Shown: positions 1 through 5,380 of the stretch, piece after piece
Position numbering within the stretch: the stretch's first letter is position 1
How the letters are laid out: the number at the start of each line of letters is the position of its first letter
DNA from: an uncultured Selenomonadaceae bacterium
Lineage (GTDB): Bacteria; Bacillota; Negativicutes; Selenomonadales; Selenomonadaceae
Assembly (NCBI GenBank): GCA_905236325.1
Contig: CAJOPJ010000249.1
Location: 1-5,922 of the forward strand
Length of the DNA stretch: 5,922 nt
Direction of reading: 5' to 3'
Program-made: the position numbers and the translations under genes
The notes under the pieces: generated by a model
The model's database searches: none
Told to the model about the DNA's origin: nothing
Seen by the model: only the letters and a program-made list of their open reading frames with translations

Positions 1-52
1 TCCCTGCGCTGTCTGGAACTATCATTTTCGCGTTGATGATTTTTTTACGCAT
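1..52 (-). CDS. N-terminal fragment of a gene leaving the window, possibly amidohydrolase-superfamily
   Basis: Only 17 codons are visible, reading MRKKIINAKMIVPDSAG, and the frame is open to the left edge. The start is supported by a strong Shine-Dalgarno sequence, AGGGAG (65-60, minus), 7 nt before the ATG at 52-50. The 'IINAKMIVPD' pattern resembles the first beta strands of amidohydrolase-superfamily enzymes (dihydroorotase, N-acetylglucosamine-6-phosphate deacetylase and similar), which often begin with a strand reading 'IKNA.IV.PDG'. That resemblance is weak with so few residues, so the function is a guess. The existence of a gene here is better supported than its identity. It follows nusB by 69 nt, with a terminator-like hairpin between them, so it may have its own promoter or be reached by readthrough. 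Confidence 0.5.
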   Translation of the reverse strand, partial: MRKKIINAKMIVPDSAG

Positions 53-74
53 TTTTTCACTCCCTGTAAAATTC

Positions 75-103
75 AAAAAGTCGAGGAAAAATCTCCCCGA
101 CTT
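75..103 (-). terminator. Rho-independent terminator after nusB
   Basis: Read on the minus strand, AAGTCGGGGA (103-94) and TCCTCGACTT (87-78) form a 10-bp stem with one G-U pair around a six-base loop. A run of five T (79-75), then GAATTTT, follows. It begins 18 nt after the nusB stop, which suits the end of the Asp23-nusB transcript. The T run is short, so termination may be partial and allow some readthrough into the next gene. The plus strand lacks a matching T run, so it looks one-directional. Confidence 0.7.
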
Positions 104-121
104 CAATTTGCTAAAAACTTT

Positions 122-538
122 TCACTCTGCCAAGTCTTCTGCAACAGCATTTAAAACGCCATTTACAAATTTACCTGCGTTATCGTCGCTGCCGAATTTT
201 TTAGCAAGATTGACAGCTTCATTGATTATTATCGGCGTGTCAATTTTTTTTTCGGCAAAAAACATTTCATAAACAGCAAGGCGCAAAATATTTCGTTCCG
301 CAGTAGCCACACGCGCAAGTTTCCAGTAATCAAGGTTGTCATCAATAATTTCATCAATCTGTGTTAAGTTGTCGCGTGTGCCTTGAACTTTTTCCTCAAT
401 TTTGCGAATATCCCTGCGCTGCCTGGTTTCAAATTCCGGAGTCGCCATTTCAATTGCAAGTTGAATGTTTAAATCATTGTTCATATCAAGTTGAAATAAG
501 GCGTTGAACGCGGCTTGTCTGATAGTTTCAAGTTTCAT
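122..538 (-). CDS. nusB: Transcription antitermination factor NusB
   Basis: NusB is a small all-helical RNA-binding protein. With NusE (ribosomal protein S10) it binds boxA and supports antitermination of rRNA transcription. The 138-residue length is normal for the family. The signature C-terminal half is complete: 'WKLARVATAERNILRLAVYE' (72-91), 'INEAVNLAKKFG' (105-116) and 'KFVNGVLN' (123-130). The N-terminus (RQAAFNALFQLD, 7-18) is the usual helix 1, but it lacks the commonest R-A-R form. The ATG at 538 follows GGTGAT (549-544, minus) by 5 nt, and that site overlaps the stop of the DUF2273 gene. The gap is only 6 nt, so translation is probably coupled. It is the last gene before a terminator. 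Nothing suggests damage or transfer. Confidence 0.96.
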   Translation of the reverse strand: MKLETIRQAAFNALFQLDMNNDLNIQLAIEMATPEFETRQRRDIRKIEEKVQGTRDNLTQIDEIIDDNLDYWKLARVATAERNILRLAVYEMFFAEKKIDTPIIINEAVNLAKKFGSDDNAGKFVNGVLNAVAEDLAE

Positions 539-544
539 GTTACA

Positions 545-796
545 TCACCAACGCTGAAAACGCTCAGGCAAAATTTCCTCAAGCGCATCTAAAGTTTTAG
601 TAATTAAGTCGTCGCCTTCGTCAAAACGCGAACCGATATAAAGACCGACAATTCCGCAACACAGGGCAAACAGCGTTGGAAAAAAGCCGAAAGTCAAAAT
701 CGTCACGCCAAAAAATACGCCGATTATGAAACCAATTTTTCTGTTGGTGTGTGTTGCAAACAAAATTTTCATAGCATTTTTGACTTCATTTAACAT
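545..796 (-). CDS. DUF2273 small integral membrane protein
   Basis: This 83-residue protein has two hydrophobic helices: about 21-38 (IGFIIGVFFGVTILTFGF) and 41-55 (TLFALCCGIVGLYIG). A charged C-terminal tail follows, with an acidic FDEGDD patch and ending PERFQRW. That two-helix layout, the 'G..IGSRFDEGDD' segment and the position beside Asp23/AmaP genes fit DUF2273, a small membrane protein of unknown function found in alkaline-shock (asp23) loci of Bacillota. I chose the ATG at 796 because GGCGGTGG lies about 5 nt upstream. A GTG at 805 would add three residues but overlaps that ribosome site. The gene starts 12 nt after its upstream neighbour and ends 6 nt before nusB, so it is an internal operon gene. 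It probably helps hold the Asp23 assembly at the membrane, which is inference from context. Confidence 0.85.
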   Translation of the reverse strand: MLNEVKNAMKILFATHTNRKIGFIIGVFFGVTILTFGFFPTLFALCCGIVGLYIGSRFDEGDDLITKTLDALEEILPERFQRW

Positions 797-808
797 AAAT
801 TCCACCGC

Positions 809-1213
809 CTACCTGACGCGTCTTTTTGGTTTTTCGACAGGTTTACTTAAATCAGTCACGCGAACATAAATTTCCACATCGCGAATTGCAAAAATTTTTT
901 CCAAGTCATTGCGCACAGCCGAAACTAAATCTGCACTTACATCATTAACAGCAAAGCCTTGTTCAAGTTCCAAAGTAAAATGCGCCTTGAGCGGCGAATT
1001 TTTATTTCCGCCGTCAACTGTGACGTTTGAATTTACAATGCCTTTAATAGATTTTGCGCTGCGTCCGATAACTTTTTGAATTGCGGCAAGTTCAGCACTT
1101 ACCACGCCGAAATTATTTTTCAGCAAAATAAACTCAGCACCGGTGCGTGTCGTTATTAAAGTATTGCTTTTGGTTTTTAAATGCTTAAAAAATTTACTAA
1201 TCTTATCAAACAT
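809..1213 (-). CDS. Soluble AmaP-C-like / Asp23-fold protein
   Basis: This is a 134-residue protein without a transmembrane helix. Its C-terminal part (about 74-122) aligns by eye with the cytoplasmic domain of the AmaP encoded just upstream: 'PLKAHFTLELEQGF' here against 'PLKANLEIVLSQGY' in AmaP, followed by matching 'VSA(D/E)...SAV' and 'V.I.V.(V/I)T(D/E)' segments. It is therefore a paralogue with the Asp23/Gls24 fold. The first 15 residues (MFDKISKFFKHLKTK) could form a basic amphipathic helix and give peripheral membrane attachment, which is inference. The tail is very basic (KPKRRVR), as in AmaP (RERRVV). The ATG at 1213 has AGGTG (1223-1219, minus) 5 nt upstream, overlapping the AmaP stop, so translation is likely coupled. 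The exact role is unknown. It may be a partner or alternative binding surface in an Asp23 complex. Confidence 0.8.
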   Translation of the reverse strand: MFDKISKFFKHLKTKSNTLITTRTGAEFILLKNNFGVVSAELAAIQKVIGRSAKSIKGIVNSNVTVDGGNKNSPLKAHFTLELEQGFAVNDVSADLVSAVRNDLEKIFAIRDVEIYVRVTDLSKPVEKPKRRVR

Positions 1214-1221
1214 TTCAACAC

Positions 1222-1794
1222 CTACACAACGCGCCTTTCACGCTCGACTATTGCATGAGTGACTTCTGTAATTTTGACTTCAACAGGTACGCCGGAAATT
1301 TGCGTTGTTGCAACTAGGGCATCATTGACTGCTGAATTTATTTCCGCGCTGACTTGCGGCGCAGAATAGCCTTGACTTAAAACAATTTCCAAGTTTGCCT
1401 TGAGTGGGATATCTCCGCCTTTGTTGAAAACTTCAGCTTGAACTTGACGCACGCCTTGAACTGTCAACGCTGCGCGTTCAACTACGCTTTTAATTGCTTC
1501 GACAGTAATTTTTACTTCGCTTGAAGAGCCTTTGTTGAGTTCAATATCATCGCCGCTGAAGGTTTCTGCAATTGATTTTTTGTTGGTGGAAATTGACGCA
1601 TGCAAAAGGCACAAACTAGCCAAAAACATAAGCGAAATCACGCCTAAAGTTTCCGGCGCAGAAATTATTTTTTCAAGTTGAAGTTGCCAAATTTCGCGTG
1701 GAATTATATTTAAACAAACGCCTGCAGAAATTATTAGTCCTGCCGCCACTAAAATAGCGTAAATAAAAAGCAACAGGCGACTTATTATTCCCAT
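1222..1794 (-). CDS. amaP: Alkaline shock response membrane anchor protein AmaP
   Basis: AmaP tethers Asp23 to the cytoplasmic membrane, as shown in Staphylococcus aureus. This 190-residue protein has the family layout: a transmembrane helix at about 4-30 (ISRLLLFIYAILVAAGLIIS), a short loop, a second helix at about 50-68 (LGVISLMFLASLCLLHASI), then a cytoplasmic Asp23-like domain (about 93-180) and an arginine-rich end (RERRVV). I start it at the ATG at 1794, giving MGIISRLLLF. AAGGA (1808-1804, minus) lies 9 nt upstream and helix 1 begins at once, as usual for the family. An in-frame ATG at 1854 would add 20 polar residues, but it sits inside a hairpin stem and is less likely. The gene is separated from the Asp23 gene by 91 nt and from the next gene by 8 nt. 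Confidence 0.88.
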   Translation of the reverse strand: MGIISRLLLFIYAILVAAGLIISAGVCLNIIPREIWQLQLEKIISAPETLGVISLMFLASLCLLHASISTNKKSIAETFSGDDIELNKGSSSEVKITVEAIKSVVERAALTVQGVRQVQAEVFNKGGDIPLKANLEIVLSQGYSAPQVSAEINSAVNDALVATTQISGVPVEVKITEVTHAIVERERRVV

Positions 1795-1826
1795 GAAAAA
1801 TTTTCCTTTCAAGACAGAAAGTTGGT

Positions 1827-1857
1827 TAGATGAACAGTTTTTTTGACTGTCCATCTA
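1827..1857 (-). promoter_or_regulatory. 12-bp stem-loop between the Asp23 gene and amaP
   Basis: On the minus-strand RNA, UAGAUGGACAGU (1857-1846) pairs with ACUGUUCAUCUA (1838-1827) through 12 base pairs including one G-U. The loop is seven bases, CAAAAAA. No U-run follows, so it is not a standard terminator. It lies 28 nt after the Asp23 stop and 32 nt before the amaP ATG. Likely roles are an mRNA stability or processing element that lets Asp23 be made in excess over its membrane anchor, or a partial attenuator. The structure is read directly from the bases; the roles are inference. Confidence 0.65.
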
Positions 1858-1885
1858 GCCATCTTTCCAGCTGTCAATCTAAAAA

Positions 1886-2284
1886 TCAATGTACGCGAAC
1901 TTCTTCTTCGACAGGTTCTTCTTCTGGGAAGTGAACGCCCTGTACATGAACATTGACTTCGACAACTGAAAGTCCTGTCATAGTTTCGATAGCGCGTTTT
2001 ATGTTTTCTTGAGCGGCAAGTGCAACGTCTGGAATACGTACGCCGTACTTAACAATGATGTACAGGTCGATAGCAGCTTCGCGTTCGCCGACTTCGACGC
2101 GTACGCCTTTTGAAAAATTCTTGCGACCGAGCATTTCAGCAATACCGCCGACAAGTCCGCCGCTCATTCCGGCAATGCCGTCGATTTCTGTTGCCGCCAA
2201 ACCTGCAATAATGCTGACAACTTCGTCAGCAATTTTTACTGCGCCGAGTCCGTTTTCGGTTTTAATCAAGTCTTTTTCTTCCAT
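1886..2284 (-). CDS. Asp23/Gls24 family envelope stress protein
   Basis: This 132-residue cytoplasmic protein leads the operon. Family marks are the N-terminal 'GAVKIADEVVSIIAGLAATEIDG' type segment (about 14-36), the glycine-rich 'MSGGLVGGIAEMLG' (40-53), 'KGVRVEVGEREAAIDLYIIV' (59-78), 'YGVRIPDVA' (80-88) and 'VVEVNVHVQGVHF' (107-119). The tail is acidic (EEEPVEEE). In S. aureus Asp23 is an abundant protein held at the membrane by AmaP, and its loss triggers cell-wall stress genes. In B. subtilis the relative YqhY is encoded beside nusB, as here. I chose the ATG at 2284 because a perfect AGGAGG (2299-2294, minus) lies 9 nt upstream. The longer reading frame from 2353 adds 23 residues not typical of the family. 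It is probably the most strongly translated gene of the cluster. Confidence 0.93.
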   Translation of the reverse strand: MEEKDLIKTENGLGAVKIADEVVSIIAGLAATEIDGIAGMSGGLVGGIAEMLGRKNFSKGVRVEVGEREAAIDLYIIVKYGVRIPDVALAAQENIKRAIETMTGLSVVEVNVHVQGVHFPEEEPVEEEVRVH

Positions 2285-2293
2285 TTTAAAGAA

Positions 2294-2299
2294 CCTCCT
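2294..2299 (-). promoter_or_regulatory. Perfect Shine-Dalgarno deciding the Asp23 start
   Basis: AGGAGG on the minus strand, 9 nt before the ATG at 2284. It is the best ribosome site in the window. It fixes the start of the Asp23-family gene and rules against the longer reading frame that begins at 2353. Confidence 0.85.
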
Positions 2300-2404
2300 C
2301 CAATTGATTGAAAATTGATAATGAAGAATGGAAAAATATTTGCGAACTTTCAATCCTCCACTTTAAATTTCAATTCTGCATTGCAAAAATTTTCCCTGCC
2401 GCCG

Positions 2405-2416
2405 AAAAAATTTTTT
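2405..2416. other. A6T6 tract in the divergent intergenic region
   Basis: Six A followed by six T form a perfect 12-bp palindrome that overlaps the upstream end of the plus-strand -35 box. Such tracts are stiff and narrow in the minor groove. They can act as promoter-upstream elements or as sites for nucleoid proteins. The tract is visible; its role is inference. Confidence 0.35.
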
Positions 2417-2444
2417 GTAACTTGCCTTGCATTTGTTGTATACT
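2415..2444 (+). promoter_or_regulatory. Sigma-A type promoter of the c-di-GMP receptor gene
   Basis: TTGTAA (2415-2420) matches four of six -35 bases. After an 18-bp spacer, TATACT (2439-2444) matches five of six -10 bases. Transcription would begin near 2451, leaving a leader of about 29 nt before the GTG at 2480. The site lies within the longer possible reading frame, so it supports the shorter start. No operator could be identified. Confidence 0.6.
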
Positions 2445-2460
2445 TCAAGACAAAAATTGA

Positions 2461-2476
2461 AAAGGTGGTAAGGTGG
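2461..2476 (+). promoter_or_regulatory. Tandem ribosome-binding motifs before the GTG start at 2480
   Basis: The stretch AAAGGTGGTAAGGTGG contains two AAGGTGG-like motifs. The first ends 11 nt before the GTG at 2480 and the second ends 3 nt before it, so the upstream copy has the more workable spacing. Another in-frame GTG (2465) lies inside the first motif and is less likely. Confidence 0.5.
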
Positions 2477-2479
2477 AAA

Positions 2480-5287
2480 GTGAAAAGTTTTTTATTAACG
2501 CTGATAATTTGCTTGAGTATTTTTAATTTCGCGGCGGCTGAAAATATCTTACGCGTCGGCTATGTTCCCGAAACAGGTTTTCTTGAGGAAGACAGGCAAG
2601 GACATATTCGCGGCTATGGTTTTGAGTACATGGAATTTTTATCACGCTACACGCACAGGAAATTTGAATACATACCTTGCACAAGTTGGCGCGACGCAGG
2701 TGAAAAACTTCAGAACGGCACGATTGATTTACTGCCTGCAATGCCGGGCGATTATCGTTCACTTCAAAATGTTACACGCACTGACCATGTTATCGGTCGC
2801 TATGCAATGGAACTTGTCACGAAGGACGGCAAAACTAAACCGCACATGAAAATTGCAAACAGCGTAGCTAATCCGCCAATTCCCGGCTTTCCAAAAATGG
2901 CAGTTGCAGAAGGCTTTACCTATGAATTGATAAATTATAACAGTTTTTATGAACAGGAAGAGGCTTTGAATCGCGGCGATGTTGACGGCTATATTGCGCC
3001 AATGTTGCAACCTGCTAAGGAAAAAAATGTCGCGGCAGTTTTCGACAGGCAAAGTTATCGACTGCTTGTGAAATCAGACAACAAAGATTTGCTGGCGGAA
3101 ATGAATAACGCAATGGACGAAATGCTTATGGATCAGCCAAACATTCGCAACAGGCTGAACGATAAATATTTGCGTCCCGGCGGTTCGCCTTTAATTCTGA
3201 ACAAGTTTGAAAAAGATTATTTGACTGAAAAAGGCAAACTTCGCACGGTTATTTTTTTGCAGATTAAACCTTACGCTTATTATGAAGACGGCGAACTGCG
3301 CGGTGTCATTCCAAACTTGATTAAGCAGATGTCGCAGGATTTAGGCGTTGCAATTGAAATTGTCCCAACTGAAAAGTCTTCTGAAGCTGTAGCTTTAATC
3401 AGACGCGGCGCAGTTGATTTTGTAGCAGATTGCATTTGCGATTTCAGCTGGGCGGCAACTTTCAACATGGCACCAACTCAATCCTATCTGCAATTGGATT
3501 ATGTAGCAGTAACGCGGCAGGGCGAGGAAGTTTCTGCAAATGCGCGTGTAGCTTGCGTACCTGATTTGCTTTACACGCAGAATTTTATTTATCCGCGCTA
3601 CCCCGAAGAACAGCGCGTTATTTGCAACAACCTTGCGGAGTGTTTCGAGGCTGTCAGCGACGGCAGGGCTGATATTTTATATGCACCCCGCAACGAAGTT
3701 AATTTTATTTTGGAGGAAACTTCAACTTACAATCTGGCAGTCGAATCGGAAAGTGTTTTTGCTGATGAAGTCAGTCTTGGCGTTTACACAGACACTGACC
3801 AAAGGCTTTGGCGAATTTTGAACAAGGAAGTTAATCACCTTGACCTTGCAAAAATTCGCGGCTCAGTCAATGAAGGTATGAATACTGACGCTGTACACCT
3901 TAGCTTGCAGTGGCAAATTTATCACCATCCTTTGCGCGTTATGGGCTTTATGGTAATTTTGGCAGGAATTGTCGGCTCAATTGCCTACTACAGAATGATT
4001 TTGCGTAGGAAACATCTAAATCAAGTTCAGCAAATGGCGTTCACTGATTCACGCTATCAAATGCCAAATTTAAGCTGGCTTGAAACTGAACTGCCAAAAA
4101 ATTTCACTCAAGATGACGACGCTGAAGAAAATTTTTATATCGCGGCGTTTCAAGTTGAAAATCTCAACAGCAGAATTTTCCAAAACAAAAATTTAATGAC
4201 TGAACAAGTTAAAGCTGTTGCGGCTGAACTTAATAAAGCGGAGGAAGTTATTTTGACTTCTACAGGCGAAGATTTGAACAGCTTAATTTGCGCCTTCAAG
4301 TGCAAAGATTTGTCAAGCGTTACGCGTGTGGCTCGCGAAGTTATCAGAAAACGCGGCTTTTTAAAAACAGGCAACGCAAAAATTTTCGCAAATATTCGCG
4401 TCGGCATTGCTGAAGTCGATAAAAAACATTTGCACCGCAGTATCAAAAACGCTCAGGACGCTTGCCTACATTCCGCTAAAGATATAAAAATTTTTGACGC
4501 GACTTTGCAAGATGAAATTGTTTTTGAAAATCAGATTGAAAGTTTAATGCAAAATGCTCTTGATAATGGCGAATTTCAAGCTTGGTATCAGACTGAGTAT
4601 GAAATTGCAACGCACAAACCTGTAGCTGAAGAAGCCTTTGTGCGTTGGCAAAGCGCGGAACTTGGATTCCTGCAACCAAGCAAGTTCATGAAAATTTTTG
4701 AACGCACAGGCTTTATCACGGCGGTTGATTATTTCATGGTTGAGGAGGCTTGCAAGTTGCAAAGAGTGCGTCTTGACGAAGGTAAAGAACTTTTGCCAAT
4801 TTCGATAAATCAATCCGGCTTACATTTGTCGGAGGAAGATTATGTCGATAAAATGCGTAAACTGCTGCAAAAATATAAATTGCCGAAAGGTTGCTTGAAG
4901 TTGGAGTTTTCGGAAAAAGTCTTTATCAATCTGCCAAAAAATGATCAAGAAAAACGCCTGACAAATATTATTCGCTCACTGCAGAAACTTGGTTTCAAAA
5001 TTGCCACCGACGACTTTGGCGAAGGTTATTCTTCCTACCACATCTTGAATTATCTGTCGCTTGATGAAATGAAAATTGACGGCACGATTTTATACGCCGC
5101 CGTCAATTCAGAAAGAACACGCGATATTTTGGAAAATATTATTCAGCTTGGCAAAAAACTTGGTATGAAAGTTATCTGCGAAGGCGTGGAAACTAAAGCG
5201 CAGGAAAAGTTGCTGACAAAACTTGGCTGTCAATTCGCTCAAGGTTTTATAAATTCTGCGCTAATTACTGAACCGAATGAAAATTAA
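2480..5287 (+). CDS. Membrane receptor with tandem solute-binding domains, degenerate GGDEF and EAL phosphodiesterase domain
   Basis: I read this as a 935-residue c-di-GMP phosphodiesterase controlled by an extracytoplasmic ligand. The GTG at 2480 gives a clean signal peptide (MKSFLLTLIICLSIFNFAAA, cleavage near 20). Starts back to 2315 would overlap the Asp23 ribosome site and the promoter. Two SBP_bac_3-like domains follow: one at about 22-232 (GYGFEYMEFLSRYT motif, possible ligand Arg93) and one at about 253-450, which lacks an equivalent arginine. One transmembrane helix lies at 485-504. A GGDEF-type domain (about 517-675) begins FTDSRYQMPN, but TGEDL (595-599) replaces GGDEF, so it is not a cyclase. 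The EAL domain (about 685-930) has EAF in place of EAL (E718), N777, E809, D844-D845, loop DDFGEGYSS, K865, E901, E904 and Q921. These are the metal-binding and catalytic positions, so hydrolysis of c-di-GMP to pGpG is likely. The degenerate GGDEF may be regulatory. The ligand is unknown; an amino acid or similar small molecule is possible. The gene is divergent from the Asp23 operon and monocistronic. Confidence 0.9.
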   Translation: MKSFLLTLIICLSIFNFAAAENILRVGYVPETGFLEEDRQGHIRGYGFEYMEFLSRYTHRKFEYIPCTSWRDAGEKLQNGTIDLLPAMPGDYRSLQNVTRTDHVIGRYAMELVTKDGKTKPHMKIANSVANPPIPGFPKMAVAEGFTYELINYNSFYEQEEALNRGDVDGYIAPMLQPAKEKNVAAVFDRQSYRLLVKSDNKDLLAEMNNAMDEMLMDQPNIRNRLNDKYLRPGGSPLILNKFEKDYLTEKGKLRTVIFLQIKPYAYYEDGELRGVIPNLIKQMSQDLGVAIEIVPTEKSSEAVALIRRGAVDFVADCICDFSWAATFNMAPTQSYLQLDYVAVTRQGEEVSANARVACVPDLLYTQNFIYPRYPEEQRVICNNLAECFEAVSDGRADILYAPRNEVNFILEETSTYNLAVESESVFADEVSLGVYTDTDQRLWRILNKEVNHLDLAKIRGSVNEGMNTDAVHLSLQWQIYHHPLRVMGFMVILAGIVGSIAYYRMILRRKHLNQVQQMAFTDSRYQMPNLSWLETELPKNFTQDDDAEENFYIAAFQVENLNSRIFQNKNLMTEQVKAVAAELNKAEEVILTSTGEDLNSLICAFKCKDLSSVTRVAREVIRKRGFLKTGNAKIFANIRVGIAEVDKKHLHRSIKNAQDACLHSAKDIKIFDATLQDEIVFENQIESLMQNALDNGEFQAWYQTEYEIATHKPVAEEAFVRWQSAELGFLQPSKFMKIFERTGFITAVDYFMVEEACKLQRVRLDEGKELLPISINQSGLHLSEEDYVDKMRKLLQKYKLPKGCLKLEFSEKVFINLPKNDQEKRLTNIIRSLQKLGFKIATDDFGEGYSSYHILNYLSLDEMKIDGTILYAAVNSERTRDILENIIQLGKKLGMKVICEGVETKAQEKLLTKLGCQFAQGFINSALITEPNEN

Positions 5288-5301
5288 AAATTAAATTTCA
5301 A

Positions 5302-5320
5302 GTTCATAAAAATCATGAAC
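5302..5320. repeat. Short inverted repeat GTTCAT/ATGAAC after the receptor gene
   Basis: GTTCAT (5302-5307) and ATGAAC (5315-5320) are perfect 6-bp arms around a seven-base AT-rich loop. AGTTCAT recurs directly at 5321-5327. The structure lies 15 nt after the receptor stop but has no T run after it, so it is a poor intrinsic terminator. It could be an mRNA 3' end stabiliser or a small protein-binding site. Confidence 0.35.
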
Positions 5321-5338
5321 AGTTCATATCGGATTGTT

Positions 5339-5380
5339 ACTAAATATTTTTAAATATCAGACTACTAAATATTTTTAAAT
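5339..5380. repeat. Two 17-bp direct repeats in the convergent intergenic region
   Basis: ACTAAATATTTTTAAAT occurs twice without mismatch, at 5339-5355 and 5364-5380, with a 25-bp period. The second copy runs 6 bp into the end of the EamA gene, including its stop codon. The units are AT-only apart from one C. A local duplication is the simplest origin; protein binding is possible but unsupported. Confidence 0.6.

Noticed and set aside
1..425. Near-identical 15-base stretch TCCCTGCGCTG(T/C)CTGG at 1-15 and 411-425
   Set aside because: The two copies fall in different reading frames of two unrelated genes, with no similarity beyond them, so chance is the simplest explanation.
1855..1885. Possible riboswitch or small RNA in the gap before amaP
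   Set aside because: Only one simple stem-loop is visible. There is no multi-helix junction or conserved ligand-binding motif.
2055..2318. 87-codon plus-strand reading frame opposite the Asp23 gene
   Set aside because: It is an antisense shadow of a conserved gene, with a serine/proline-rich composition typical of reversed coding sequence.
2300..2345. AT-rich stretch with repeated ATTGA motifs (ATTGATTGAAAATTGATAATG)
   Set aside because: The repeats are short and imperfect, and similar low-complexity DNA is common between genes in AT-rich genomes. No regular unit or stable structure was found.
2345..2387. Possible minus-strand promoter for the Asp23 operon (TTTGCA at 2387-2382, TAAAGT at 2365-2360; or TTGAAA at 2353-2348)
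   Set aside because: Each candidate has a weak -10 match, and in AT-rich DNA such hits are expected by chance. I could not choose one.
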